DNA of 64,000 nt from M55B127 sp034521955 (lineage in GTDB: Bacteria; Bacillota; Halanaerobiia; Halanaerobiales; M55B127): assembly GCA_034521955.1 (NCBI GenBank), contig JAXHLT010000003.1, forward strand, positions 434,001 through 498,000, given 5' to 3'. This document shows positions 44,294 through 54,145 of the stretch, piece by piece. Below the pieces are notes generated by a model. It was given only the letters and a program-made list of their open reading frames with translations, ran no database searches and was not told the origin of the DNA. Made by a program: the position numbers and the translations under genes. Numbering within the stretch: position 1 is the first letter of the stretch; every line of letters begins with the position of its first letter.

Positions 44294-44898
44294 ATGAACC
44301 GTGCATTAATAGTTGTAGATGTACAGAATGATTTTTATCCTGGTGGAGCATTAGCTGTACCAAAAGCTAATCAAATAAATAATAGGATAAATAATCTAAT
44401 GGCTTCCGGTAGATATAAAAAGATAATTGGAACTCAAGATTGGCATCTAAAAACTCATAGAAGCTTTGCAAGTACTCATAATAGAAAACCTTTTACAGTA
44501 CTTATGATAGTAATGGAATAAATTCTGTATTATGGCCAGACCATTGTGTTCAAAATACAAAAGGTGCTGAATTTCATCCTGATATAGATACAAAACGGTT
44601 TAACTTAATTGTCAGAAAAGGATATAATAAAAATGTAGACAGTTACTCTGCATTTCAAGAAAACGATGGAACTGATTTAGGTTTAGAAGCCTATTTAAAA
44701 GGACTTGGTATTGATAAGGTATGTATTGTTGGACTTGCCTTAGATGTCTGTGTAAAGTATACTGCTGAAGATGCAGTAAAAAGAGGATTTGATACAACAG
44801 TTATCCTATCAGGTTCAAAAGCAATCGAAGGTAATCAAGATAAATTACAAAACATATTAAATAACATGGAAGATAAAGGTATAACCTTAAAAGAATAA
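44294..44898 (+). CDS. pncA: nicotinamidase/isochorismatase family hydrolase (frameshifted near 44492)
   Basis: The first frame gives IVVDVQNDFYPGGALAVP (catalytic Asp) and GTQDWHLKTHRSFAS (metal site), then drifts and stops at 44519-44521. The -1 frame carries on at once with STYDSNG, VLWPDHCVQNTKGAEFH, the Lys of FNLIVRKGYN and the catalytic Cys in VGLALDVCVKYTA, ending at 44898. One missing T in the run at 44491-44494 explains this. Corrected length is about 201 residues, normal for PncA. The enzyme turns nicotinamide into nicotinate for NAD salvage. Confidence 0.87.
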
Positions 44899-44913
44899 AA
44901 TCGAGGTGATATA

Positions 44914-45462
44914 ATGGGTCGTATTTATGGAGAAAATATTATGTTAAGAGAGTATCAGCAAGATGATTTAGAAAACATCATGGGTTGGATAAATGACCGT
45001 GAAATAGTATATTTTTTATCGGACAGGTTCTTATATCCTCAATCAAGTTCAGAAGTTAAAGACTATTTAGAAATGACAATGAGTAGTGATTGGCATGGAT
45101 TCGTAATCTCTGATCGGGAAACTGGAGATTATCTAGGACAGATTGATTTTGTAGAAGTAGATCATAAAAACCGCTGTGCTGAGGTTGCTTTAGTAATAGG
45201 AGACATGAATAATGCCTCTAAAGGCATTGGAACTGAAGCTATGAAAATGATGATGGACTTTGGTTTTAATAATCTAAATTTAAATAGAATTGAACTTTCT
45301 TGTTGGGACTATAATGAAAGAGCAATTAATCTATATAATAAATTAAAATTTACAAAAGAAGGCGAAAAAAGAAATAACAGATATTATGATGGTAAGTACC
45401 ATAATGAAGTATTTTTTGGTATTCTAAGAGAGGAATGGAATAAAATAGATGACTCAGTATAA
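44914..45462 (+). CDS. GNAT family N-acetyltransferase (RimJ/RimL-like)
   Basis: This 182-residue protein has the RimJ/RimL-type GNAT pattern. MLREYQQDDLENIMGWINDREIV is at the N-terminus, the acetyl-CoA motif region around residues 85-115 contains EVALVIGDMNNASKGIGTEAM, and NLNRIELSCWDYNERAINLYNKLKF is near the end. It transfers an acetyl group to an amine, possibly on a ribosomal protein or a small molecule. The end overlaps the next gene by 14 bases. The substrate cannot be inferred. Confidence 0.88.
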   Translation: MGRIYGENIMLREYQQDDLENIMGWINDREIVYFLSDRFLYPQSSSEVKDYLEMTMSSDWHGFVISDRETGDYLGQIDFVEVDHKNRCAEVALVIGDMNNASKGIGTEAMKMMMDFGFNNLNLNRIELSCWDYNERAINLYNKLKFTKEGEKRNNRYYDGKYHNEVFFGILREEWNKIDDSV

Positions 45463-46591
45463 TTTAATAGCAACTACTACCTTTGGAATGGAAGGAGTAG
45501 TTAAAGATGAGGTTAAAAAGTTAGGATTTAGTGACTTAGATGTTTCAAACGGTAAAGTGGAATTTAAAGGAAATGAAAAAGATATTTGTAAATCAAACTT
45601 ATGGCTTAGATCTGCTGAACGTGTACAGATAAAAGTAGGAGAGTTTGAAGCAATTGATTTTGATCAACTTTATGAAAAAACAAAAGAGTTGCCCTGGGAT
45701 TGGTTTCTACCCGAAGATGCGCACTTTCCTGTATCAGGTAAATCAGTTAAATCACAGCTGCATCATGTACCCACCTGTCAATCCATAACAAAAAAGGCTA
45801 TTGTAGACAGTTTAAAAGAAAGATACAATACATCCTGGTTTGATGAAGATGGACCTACCTATAAAATAGAGGTCGCACTATATAAAGATACAGCCACTTT
45901 AACTATTGATACAAGTGGGACCGGTCTGCATAAAAGAGGATACAGATCTTTAAGCTCAACTGCTCCTCTACAGGAAACAATTGCTGCCGGTATGATAACT
46001 TTAAGTAAATGGAATTCAGACCGGATATTAATTGATCCATTTTCTGGTTCAGGTACAATTCCAATTGAAGCAGCACTTATGGCTAAAAACATTGCACCTG
46101 GATTAAATAGAGACTTTGATTTTGAAAAATGGCCTTTAATAAATAACAGTGATATTAAAGAAGTTAAAGAAGAGGCTAAAAGTAAGATTAAAAAAGATTT
46201 AGATCCTAGATTAATAGCTGGTTATGATATTGATGAAGATATGGTAACTATGGGCAGATACCATGCCAAACATGCCGGTGTAGATGATATAATCCATTTT
46301 CAACAGATGGACTTTAAAGACTTTTCAACAAACCGTAAGTATGGATATATTATTGGAAACCCTCCATATGGGATGCGTATGTCTGATGAAAAAGAAATAG
46401 AAAAACTATATAGCATAATGGGAGAAAAACTACTACCTTTAGATACCTGGTCATATTATATACTAACTGCATATGAAGACTTTGAAAAAGTATTTGGAAA
46501 AGAAGCATCAAAACGCAGAAAGTTATATAATGGAGGAATTAAGGTAGACTATTATCAATATTACGGTCCTTGGCCGCCAAGAGACAATTAA
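45449..46591 (+). CDS. THUMP-domain class I SAM-dependent RNA methyltransferase (RlmL/YpsC-like)
   Basis: This 380-residue protein has an N-terminal THUMP region (about 1-155, with LIATTTFGMEGVVKDEVKKLG) and a Rossmann methyltransferase domain (about 160-375). LIDPFSGSGTIPIEAALMA is the SAM site and YIIGNPPYGMRM is the NPPY catalytic motif, typical for N2-guanine methylation of rRNA. It is the YpsC/RlmL N-half type. Its start lies inside the end of the GNAT gene, so translation is coupled. Confidence 0.9.
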   Translation: MTQYNLIATTTFGMEGVVKDEVKKLGFSDLDVSNGKVEFKGNEKDICKSNLWLRSAERVQIKVGEFEAIDFDQLYEKTKELPWDWFLPEDAHFPVSGKSVKSQLHHVPTCQSITKKAIVDSLKERYNTSWFDEDGPTYKIEVALYKDTATLTIDTSGTGLHKRGYRSLSSTAPLQETIAAGMITLSKWNSDRILIDPFSGSGTIPIEAALMAKNIAPGLNRDFDFEKWPLINNSDIKEVKEEAKSKIKKDLDPRLIAGYDIDEDMVTMGRYHAKHAGVDDIIHFQQMDFKDFSTNRKYGYIIGNPPYGMRMSDEKEIEKLYSIMGEKLLPLDTWSYYILTAYEDFEKVFGKEASKRRKLYNGGIKVDYYQYYGPWPPRDN

Positions 46592-46610
46592 TCAAAGGAG
46601 TTTTTTATAA

Positions 46611-47528
46611 ATGAATAAAATTCTACCATATATATCTGGACTACTATTTAGTACTATATTTGGCTTTTCATTTATGTATACAAAAGAAGCATTAGAAATA
46701 ATTGGTCCTTTTCAACTTATGGGATATAGGTTTTTAGTAGCCGCCCTTTTAGTTAACATATTATGGCTTTTGGGAGTATTTAAAATAAGTGTTAAGTTAA
46801 AAAAAGTTAAGTATTTGTTTATTATTGCCTTAGCTCAACCAATTTTATACTTTGTATTTGAAACAACAGGTATGAACTATACAACATCATCAGAAGCTGG
46901 ACTGTTGATTTCATTGATTCCAGTAGTTGTAACTATTTTAGCAATCTTTTTCTTAAATGAAATACCTGGTAAAAAACAGACCATATATATAGTATTATCA
47001 GTTGCTGGAGTAATTTTTATAACCATCATGAAAAGCAGTACTGAAATAAGTGGAAACTTTTTAGGTATGGCTTTAATCGGTGGTGCAGTTATTATGGCCG
47101 GTATCTATAATATTATGTCACGTAAGATGTCGGTTGATTTTAAACCAGAAGTTATTACATACTTTATGATGACAATAGCAGCTGTTGTTTTTAATATAAT
47201 ACTCTTGTCATCAAAAGCAACAACATTATCGAACTACATAGATCCCTTAACAGATCTGAAGGTCTTAATTCCGGTAATCTATTTAGGAGTACTATCTTCA
47301 GTATTAGCCTTCTTTTTTGTTAACTATACATTATCTAAACTGCCAGCTTCACAGTCAGCAGTATTTGCTAACTTGACTACAGTTGTTTCAATATTAGCTG
47401 GTGTTTTTATTAGAAATGAACCGTTTTACTGGTTTCAAATAGTTGGTGCAGTTCTGATAATTATTGGTGTCTGGGGAACAAATTACTATGGAAAGATCAA
47501 ACAACAAGAAACCGAATTAAAAGGATAA
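46611..47528 (+). CDS. EamA/DMT family transporter
   Basis: This 305-residue membrane protein shows two EamA repeats of about five helices each (about 5-140 and 150-295). The repeats have typical blocks FGFSFMYTKEALE and ETTGMNYTTSSEAGLLISLIPVVV, and the second has YTLSKLPASQSAVFANLTTVV. Members export metabolites such as amino acids. It lies immediately upstream of dapB, ending just before it, which might hint at an amino-acid-related exporter. The substrate is unknown. Confidence 0.87.
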   Translation: MNKILPYISGLLFSTIFGFSFMYTKEALEIIGPFQLMGYRFLVAALLVNILWLLGVFKISVKLKKVKYLFIIALAQPILYFVFETTGMNYTTSSEAGLLISLIPVVVTILAIFFLNEIPGKKQTIYIVLSVAGVIFITIMKSSTEISGNFLGMALIGGAVIMAGIYNIMSRKMSVDFKPEVITYFMMTIAAVVFNIILLSSKATTLSNYIDPLTDLKVLIPVIYLGVLSSVLAFFFVNYTLSKLPASQSAVFANLTTVVSILAGVFIRNEPFYWFQIVGAVLIIIGVWGTNYYGKIKQQETELKG

Positions 47529-47538
47529 GGTGAGTATA

Positions 47539-48348
47539 TTGTCTAAAAAAAGAGTTATAGTAAGTGGAGCATTAGGAAGAATGGGTAAAACAATCTGTAA
47601 AATGGTTGTTGATGAAGATAATTTTGAACTAGTTGGTGCAGTTGATGTAGTCAGTAAAGGAAAAGATTTATTTAAATTTTTAAATATAAAAAGTAAAAAA
47701 GAACTATATATAAATGATGATTTAGTTGAAGAAATCAAACATAAGGATGCTGATGTAGTAATAGACTTTACTAATCCAGAAGTAGTAATGGATAATATTA
47801 AAAATGTTATTAAAACTAAAACTAATATGGTTGTTGGAACAACCGGTTTTAAACAAGATGATCTTAAACAAGTAAGAAAATGGGCTGACGAGTATGATAC
47901 TTCAATAATGATTGCCCCTAACTTTGCTTTAGGAGCAGTTATGATGATGGAGTTTTCCAAAAAAGCAGCTAAATTTTTCAATCAGGCAGAAATCATTGAA
48001 CTACACCATGATGGAAAGATGGATGCACCATCTGGTACAGCTGTAAAAACAGCAGAAATGATCGCTGAAAATAGAACGAAAGATGAAAGTAAATCTAACC
48101 GTAAGTTTATTGAAAACCTTGAAGGTGCACGTGGAGCAGAATATGATGATATTCATATTCACAGTGTAAGATTACAAGGTCTAGTAGCTCACCAGGAAGT
48201 AATCTTTGGTGGAAAAGGACAGACCTTAAAGATCAGACACGACTCAATTAACAGAGAATCTTTTATGCCCGGTATTAAGTTGGCTGTAAACAAGATTGAT
48301 GAGTATGATGGTTTAGTTTACGGTTTAGATGAAATTATGGATATTTAA
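47539..48348 (+). CDS. dapB: 4-hydroxy-tetrahydrodipicolinate reductase
   Basis: This protein of about 269 residues has the DapB motifs VSGALGRMGKTI (NAD(P) binding), VVGTTGF, IAPNFALGAVMM and the substrate loop ELHHDGKMDAPSGTA. It makes tetrahydrodipicolinate in lysine and diaminopimelate synthesis. TTG 47539 is favoured because AAGGTGAG (47527-47534) precedes it; GTG 47530 overlaps that site. It opens the dapB-asd-lysC-dapA set. Confidence 0.93.
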   Translation: MSKKRVIVSGALGRMGKTICKMVVDEDNFELVGAVDVVSKGKDLFKFLNIKSKKELYINDDLVEEIKHKDADVVIDFTNPEVVMDNIKNVIKTKTNMVVGTTGFKQDDLKQVRKWADEYDTSIMIAPNFALGAVMMMEFSKKAAKFFNQAEIIELHHDGKMDAPSGTAVKTAEMIAENRTKDESKSNRKFIENLEGARGAEYDDIHIHSVRLQGLVAHQEVIFGGKGQTLKIRHDSINRESFMPGIKLAVNKIDEYDGLVYGLDEIMDI

Positions 48349-48365
48349 AGAAAGGAGCATCTAAG

Positions 48366-49379
48366 ATGAAAGAATATAATATTGCAGTTGTGGGAGCAAC
48401 AGGTGCTGTCGGTACTGAAATGCTTAAAATTTTAGAAGAATTTGACTTACCGATTAAAAATCTTAAAGTTATTGCTTCACCTCGTTCAGCAGGAAAAAAA
48501 ATTAATTTTAAAGATAAAGAGTATGTAATCGAAAGTGTTCAAAAAGGTACTTTTGAAGATATAGATATTGCTTTATTTAGTATTGGAAGTGGAAACTCTA
48601 AAAAGTTCGCACCACAGGCTGTTTATGAAGGTGCTTTAGTAATTGATAATAGTAATGCTTACAGAATGGATGATGAAGTGCCTTTAGTGGTCCCTGAAAT
48701 AAATTCAGAAGCAGCAAGAGAACACAATGGAATTATTGCTAATCCGAACTGTTCTACAATACAGATGGTTATCGCATTAAATCCTTTAAAAAAGAAGTTT
48801 AAGATAAATAAAGTATTAGTCAGTACTTATCAAGCAGTTTCAGGTACTGGACTTAAAGCAATAGAAGAACTTAAAGAACAGTCTAAAGCATATCTAGAAG
48901 GAAAAGATATAAATCCCAAAGTTTATCCTCACCAGATTGCTTTTAATGCAATTCCATTAATTGACAAAGTAAATGATAATGGATATACTGAGGAAGAATT
49001 AAAATTAAATCGAGAAAGCCAAAAAATCTTTGATGATCCTGAACTTAAAGTAACAGCAACAGCTGTAAGAATCCCTGTTGTCTATGGACACAGTGAAAGT
49101 GTACATGTTGAATTAGATAACAAAGTCGATTTAGAAGAAATTCAATATCTATTATCAAGTGATGAAAATATTAAACTTATTGACAAACCTGAAGATGATC
49201 AGTACCCTACTCCAATTATGTCTGAAAAAGATGACAAAATATTAGTAGGTAGATTAAGAAAAGATCTGCATAATGAAAATGCATTAGAAATGTGGGTTGT
49301 AGGAAACAATATTAGAAAAGGTGCAGCATTAAATGCTGTACAAATTGCAGACCATATGATTAAAAGTAATTTAATATAA
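48366..49379 (+). CDS. asd: aspartate-semialdehyde dehydrogenase
   Basis: This 337-residue protein has the nucleotide motif VVGATGAVGTEML, the catalytic Cys129 in ANPNCSTIQM, the SAGKK phosphate loop and the late His-containing block VRIPVVYGHSESVHVE. It reduces aspartyl phosphate to the semialdehyde, the branch point to lysine, threonine, methionine and peptidoglycan DAP. An AAGGAG site precedes the ATG, 17 bases after dapB. Confidence 0.95.
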   Translation: MKEYNIAVVGATGAVGTEMLKILEEFDLPIKNLKVIASPRSAGKKINFKDKEYVIESVQKGTFEDIDIALFSIGSGNSKKFAPQAVYEGALVIDNSNAYRMDDEVPLVVPEINSEAAREHNGIIANPNCSTIQMVIALNPLKKKFKINKVLVSTYQAVSGTGLKAIEELKEQSKAYLEGKDINPKVYPHQIAFNAIPLIDKVNDNGYTEEELKLNRESQKIFDDPELKVTATAVRIPVVYGHSESVHVELDNKVDLEEIQYLLSSDENIKLIDKPEDDQYPTPIMSEKDDKILVGRLRKDLHNENALEMWVVGNNIRKGAALNAVQIADHMIKSNLI

Positions 49380-49391
49380 TGGAGGAAAACA

Positions 49392-50603
49392 ATGTCTACT
49401 GTTGTTTTAAAGTTCGGTGGTACTTCACTTAAAGATAAAAAAAGTAGAAATGCTGCCATAGATAGAATAAAAGAAAAGTTAAACAAAGGTGAAAAACCCG
49501 TTATAGTTGTATCAGCTATTGGCCGTAAGGGTTCACCTTATGCAACCGATACCTTAATTGAATTAGCTAAAACGATAAATAAAGATTTTGATAATCGAGA
49601 AAAAGACTTAATTATGTCATGTGGAGAAGTTATTTCTTCTGTAGTTATGGCCCAAAATTTAAAAGATAACGGAATTAAGGCACGTGCTCTTACCGGTGCT
49701 CAAGCAGGTATTTTAACTGATGAAACCTATTGTAATTCTAAAGTTTTAAATGTTAATCCCGAAAAAATTATTGATCTTTTAAACAACGATATTGTTCCAG
49801 TAATTGCTGGTTTTCAGGGAATAAGCGCAAACGGTGAAATAACTACTTTAGGTAGAGGTGGTAGTGATACAACCGCTTCAATAATTGCTGCAAGTATATC
49901 TGCAGAGATGATAGAAATTTATACAGATGTTGATGGACTTTTAACTGGAGATCCTAAGTATGTCAGAAATGCTAAGTTTCTTAAAAAAGCAAACTATACT
50001 GAAGCATGTGAATTAGCTTATCAAGGGGCAAAGGTAATTCATCCTGCTGCAGCTGAAATAGCAATGAAAAATGAAATTCCGATTAAAATCAAATCTACTT
50101 TTAATAATAACAGTGGAACTGAAATTGATAGTAAGGGAGACCAAGCAAAACTAACACCAATAACAGGGCTAGCAAGCCGTGAAGATATTTTCTATGTAGA
50201 AATATCAGCACATCACAAGATAAATTATGACAATGGTCTTTATGTATTTCAGCTTTTAGCTGATCAAAATATAAGTGTTGACTTTATCAATATCAGGGAA
50301 TCGGTAATTTCATTTGTAATTAATAATGAAAAAAGAGAGCATACAGAAAATATTTTAAAAAAATATAAATTTGATTTTGAAATCAATGACAACTATGTTA
50401 AAATTTCTGTAGTAGGTGGAGGAATGACAGGACAGCCTGGAATAATGGCTAAGATTGTTAATGCCTTACATGAATCTGGTATAAGGATATATCAGACTAC
50501 TGACTCTCATACAGTAATATCTTGTTTAATTAAACAAAAGGATAAAATAAAGGCTCTGAACGCCCTTCATGATGCCTTTAATTTAAATACAATTGGAGGT
50601 TAA
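49392..50603 (+). CDS. lysC: aspartate kinase
   Basis: This 403-residue protein has the kinase entry VLKFGGTSLKD, the MSCGEVISS block, and LGRGGSDTTASIIAASI with EIYTDVDGLLTGDPKY, followed by two ACT-type regulatory repeats from about residue 265 (FYVEISAHHKI and ISVVGGGMTGQPGIMAKIVNAL). The ACT repeats are where lysine or another product would inhibit it. No lysine riboswitch can fit, since only 12 bases separate it from asd. In the Bacillus counterpart operon this place is held by dapG. Confidence 0.94.
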   Translation: MSTVVLKFGGTSLKDKKSRNAAIDRIKEKLNKGEKPVIVVSAIGRKGSPYATDTLIELAKTINKDFDNREKDLIMSCGEVISSVVMAQNLKDNGIKARALTGAQAGILTDETYCNSKVLNVNPEKIIDLLNNDIVPVIAGFQGISANGEITTLGRGGSDTTASIIAASISAEMIEIYTDVDGLLTGDPKYVRNAKFLKKANYTEACELAYQGAKVIHPAAAEIAMKNEIPIKIKSTFNNNSGTEIDSKGDQAKLTPITGLASREDIFYVEISAHHKINYDNGLYVFQLLADQNISVDFINIRESVISFVINNEKREHTENILKKYKFDFEINDNYVKISVVGGGMTGQPGIMAKIVNALHESGIRIYQTTDSHTVISCLIKQKDKIKALNALHDAFNLNTIGG

Positions 50604-50607
50604 AAAT

Positions 50608-51495
50608 ATGTACAAAAGTTTTGGAAATTTATTAACAGCAATGGCTACACCCTTTGATAAAAATCTTAAAGTAGATTTTGATAAGGTCAGAGAATTAGCA
50701 AGAAATTTGGTTGATGAAGGAAATGATGGACTTGTTGTTTTAGGAACAACTGGAGAAGTTCCAACACTTAACCACAAAGAAAAGTTAGAAATCTTAAGAA
50801 CAGTTGTAGACGAGGTTGGAGATGAAGTAAATGTTGTAGCTGGTACTGGTTCTTATTCAACAGAAGCTAGTATCAAGTTATCAAAAGAGGCAAAAGAAAT
50901 TGGTGTAGATGGTGTTATGATTGTAGTACCATACTATAATAAACCACCACAGTATGCATTATATAATCACTTCAAGGAGATAGCAGAAAGTATCGATTTA
51001 CCAATTTTGATGTATAATGTACCATCAAGAACTTCACGTAATATGGAAGCTGATACAATTAAAAAATTAGCTAAGATTGATAATATTATAGCGATCAAAG
51101 AAGCTAGTGGAGACTTAGGTCAGGTAGCTGAAATTAGTCTAATTGAAAAGGAAGATTTCTATATTTACAGTGGAGATGACATGCTTACACTACCTATTAT
51201 GTCTTTAGGTGGAGAAGGTGTAGTAAGTGTAGCTGGACATGTTGCATCAAGTAAGATAAAAGAAATGATTACCTCATTTAAATCAGGTAATCCTGTAAAG
51301 GCAAGAGAAATTAATAAGGAGTTAATACCTGTATATAATGCAATGTTTATTGATACAAATCCGATTCCGGTTAAAGAAGCATTAAATTTATCTGGTTTTG
51401 ATGCAGGTATTCCAAGACCACCGTTATACAGATTACGAAAAGAAAAAAGAGAAATATTAGCCAAAGTACTTAAAGAAGCTGGATTAATCAAATAA
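50608..51495 (+). CDS. dapA: 4-hydroxy-tetrahydrodipicolinate synthase
   Basis: This 295-residue TIM-barrel aldolase has GTTGEVPTL (Thr47/Thr48), Tyr136 in MYNVPSRTSRN and the Schiff-base Lys164 in IAIKEASGD. It condenses pyruvate with aspartate semialdehyde. ATG 50608 is used because GGAGG (50595-50599) sits eight bases before it; an earlier in-frame TTG falls on that site. It follows lysC closely and is the last of the four DAP genes. Confidence 0.95.
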   Translation: MYKSFGNLLTAMATPFDKNLKVDFDKVRELARNLVDEGNDGLVVLGTTGEVPTLNHKEKLEILRTVVDEVGDEVNVVAGTGSYSTEASIKLSKEAKEIGVDGVMIVVPYYNKPPQYALYNHFKEIAESIDLPILMYNVPSRTSRNMEADTIKKLAKIDNIIAIKEASGDLGQVAEISLIEKEDFYIYSGDDMLTLPIMSLGGEGVVSVAGHVASSKIKEMITSFKSGNPVKAREINKELIPVYNAMFIDTNPIPVKEALNLSGFDAGIPRPPLYRLRKEKREILAKVLKEAGLIK

Positions 51496-51582
51496 TAATG
51501 TATTAAATATATTAATATAATACTAAATATAACACAGCTTACAATATACGGTACAAATATACTAACCATGGAGGTGACGAGT

Positions 51583-53257
51583 TTGGCTAAAGATACAAAA
51601 TCCGATATTACAATTACACCACTGGGTGGAGTTGGAGAGATCGGTAAGAATATGATGTTGTTTGAAATGGATGATGAAATGATAATCATTGACTCAGGAG
51701 TTAAGTTTCCTGAAGATGATTTGTTAGGTATAGATTTAGTAATACCTGATTTTACGTACGTAATGGAAAATAAGGATAGGATTAAAGGGATTGTTTTAAC
51801 ACATGGTCACTTAGATCATATTGGAGCACTACCTTACCTATTAAAAGAACTTGATGTTCCGGTTTATGGAACAAAGTTAACCCTCGGATTATTACAAGGG
51901 AACTTAAAGGAACACAATTTACAAGGAAAAAGAAAATTAAAGGTTGTTACACCTGGTAAATCTTATCAGGTAGGTTCAAGGAAGATTGACTTTATAAGAA
52001 TGAATCACAGTATAGCAGATACCTGTGCACTTGCGATTCATACTCCTGAAGGACCTATTGTTTATGCTAGTGACTTTAAGTTTGATCAAACTCCTATTGA
52101 TGGAGAAGTTGCAGATTTTCATAAACTAGCAGAACTGGGAGATTCTGAACCAGGAGTATTAGCTCTATTTTCTGACAGTACTAATGCTGAAAGAAAAGGC
52201 TATACTTTATCTGAAAAGGTTGTTGGTGGAACAATAGATGATATATTTAGAGAAACTAAGAGATAGAATCGTTGTAGCTACTTTTGCTTCTAATATACAC
52301 AGAGTACAACAGATTGCAGATGCAGCAATGAAATTCAACAGAAAAATTGCTTTTACAGGAAGAAGTATGATTGAAAATGTTAAGACAGCTCGTGAATTAG
52401 GATATCTAACAATTCCTGAAGATGTAATACTAGATATTAGAGATATTAGTAACTTACCAAATGATAAGGTTGTTTTACTTACAACTGGTAGCCAGGGAGA
52501 ACCAATGGCTGCATTAACCAGAATGGCAAGAGGAGATCATTACCATATCAATATTAGAAAAGGTGATACTGTAATTATCTCAGCAAATCCTATCCCTGGT
52601 AATGAAAAGTTTGTTGGACAAACCATTAATCAGCTCTTTAAAAGAGGAGCAAAGGTGATTTATGAAGATGTTTCTGGTGTTCATGTTTCAGGACATGCCA
52701 GCCAGGAAGAACTAAAACTTATGTTAAACTTAGTTAAACCAAAATACTTTGTACCAACACACGGTGAGTACAGACATCTACACAAACACGCTGAATTAGC
52801 TGAAAAAGTAGGTATTCCAAAAGAGAACATCTACATTTCAGAGGTTGGTGATGTAATTAAATTTGGACCTGAAAAGGTTGAAAAACTAAGAAATATCACT
52901 GCTGGTGATGTTCTAGTAGATGGACTTGGTGTCGGAGATGTAGGTAATATAGTTCTAAGAGATAGAAAAATGTTATCTGAACATGGAATATTAATTGTTG
53001 TAGTTACAATTGATAAAAACGGTAAAATCATGTCAGGACCCGATATTATAACAAGAGGTTTTGTCTATATCCGTGAATCTGAAAAGTTAATTTCAGATGC
53101 TCAAGAAAGAGTTAGACAGGCTCTTAAAGAGTGTGAAGAAGACAATATTACTGAATGGTCAAAGTTAAAATCAACAATTACTAATTCATTAAATAACTAT
53201 ATATACAGCCGTATACACAGAAAACCAATGATAATGCCAATCATTATGGAAATATAA
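51583..53257 (+). CDS. rnj: ribonuclease J (one-base frameshift near 52261)
   Basis: After correction this is a 557-residue RNase J. The metallo-beta-lactamase motif is HGHLDHIGALPYL, the beta-CASP region includes VATFASNIHRVQQ and TGSQGEPMAAL, and the late motif is HVSGHASQEELKLML. The first frame stops at 52264-52266, while the +1 frame continues exactly with DRIVVATFASN; one extra A after AAG at 52258-52260 accounts for it. TTG 51583 is preferred, as GGAGGTG at 51570-51576 is its ribosome site. The enzyme degrades and matures mRNA. The place between dapA and the spoIIIE region matches rnjB in Bacillus. Confidence 0.9.
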
Positions 53258-53275
53258 TATAAAAAAATAAACTAC

Positions 53276-53305
53276 AAAGGGATGGGTATTTATACTCATC
53301 CCTTT
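53276..53305 (+). terminator. terminator-like hairpin between rnj and uppP
   Basis: A perfect 9-bp stem, AAAGGGATG (53276-53284) with CATCCCTTT (53297-53305), closes a 12-base loop that can pair further inside. Only a short T-run follows, so readthrough into uppP is possible. Confidence 0.65.
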
Positions 53306-53331
53306 AAATTACATATATCGGAGGAAGCAAA

Positions 53332-54111
53332 ATGGAAATAATTAAAATAATAGTATTAGGCTTTGTTCAAGGGTTAACTGAATTTCTCCCTATAAGTAGT
53401 TCAGGACATTTAGTTATTATGCAAAAGATCTTTGGAATAAAAGAAAATCAACTGTTAATAACAGTATTATTACACTTTGGAACTCTAATTCCAGTTTTAA
53501 TAATATTTTGGGAGGATATAAAAGAAATACTTTCCTTTAAAAAAGATAAAAGGCATTTCATCTTCTTAATAATTGTTGCTTCAATACCAACAGCACTAAT
53601 AGGTATATTTTTTGAAGACTTCTTTGAAAATTTATTTGCTTCAACAGTTAGTACTGCAGTAATGTTAATAATAACCGGATTTATATTACTAATCGGTGAT
53701 CGGTTAGCTAATTATGATAAAGAGATTACTAACTTTAAATGGTTAAATGCAGTCTTAGTAGGTATTGCTCAAGGTATGGCAATTATACCAGGTATATCAC
53801 GTTCGGGAAGCACAATAACAGCTTCTTTGGTTCAAGGATTAAAAAAAGAAGATGCAGCTAAGTTTTCATTTATCCTATCAATACCGGTTATTGGAGGAGC
53901 AGGTCTTCTAAAAATTAATGATGCATTTAGTCAAGGAGTAAGCAATTTTAATACCTTAGCAATTGTTTTAGGTATGATCAGTGCTGTAATTTCAGGTTAT
54001 TTAGCAATTAAATACTTTATATACATATTAAAGAGTAAAAAGCTGATTTATTTTTCATATTACCTCTGGATAATAGGTGCTATCATTTTATTATATGAAG
54101 GAATATTTTAA
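53332..54111 (+). CDS. uppP: undecaprenyl-diphosphatase
   Basis: This 259-residue membrane protein has the two BacA/UppP motifs: QGLTEFLPISSSGH (Glu17, His26) and PGISRSGSTI (Arg157). It recycles undecaprenyl pyrophosphate for peptidoglycan and other wall polymers. A GGAGGAA ribosome site precedes the ATG. In Bacillus the place between rnjB and spoIIIE is held by ylzJ and tepA; here it is uppP. Confidence 0.95.
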   Translation: MEIIKIIVLGFVQGLTEFLPISSSGHLVIMQKIFGIKENQLLITVLLHFGTLIPVLIIFWEDIKEILSFKKDKRHFIFLIIVASIPTALIGIFFEDFFENLFASTVSTAVMLIITGFILLIGDRLANYDKEITNFKWLNAVLVGIAQGMAIIPGISRSGSTITASLVQGLKKEDAAKFSFILSIPVIGGAGLLKINDAFSQGVSNFNTLAIVLGMISAVISGYLAIKYFIYILKSKKLIYFSYYLWIIGAIILLYEGIF

Positions 54112-54145
54112 ATTTTATTGAATATATATAGTTGAGGTGAAGGTC

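Noticed and set aside
47521..50607. Lysine riboswitch or T-box before the dap/lysC genes
   Set aside because: Gaps between these genes are only a few to about twenty bases, too short for such leaders.
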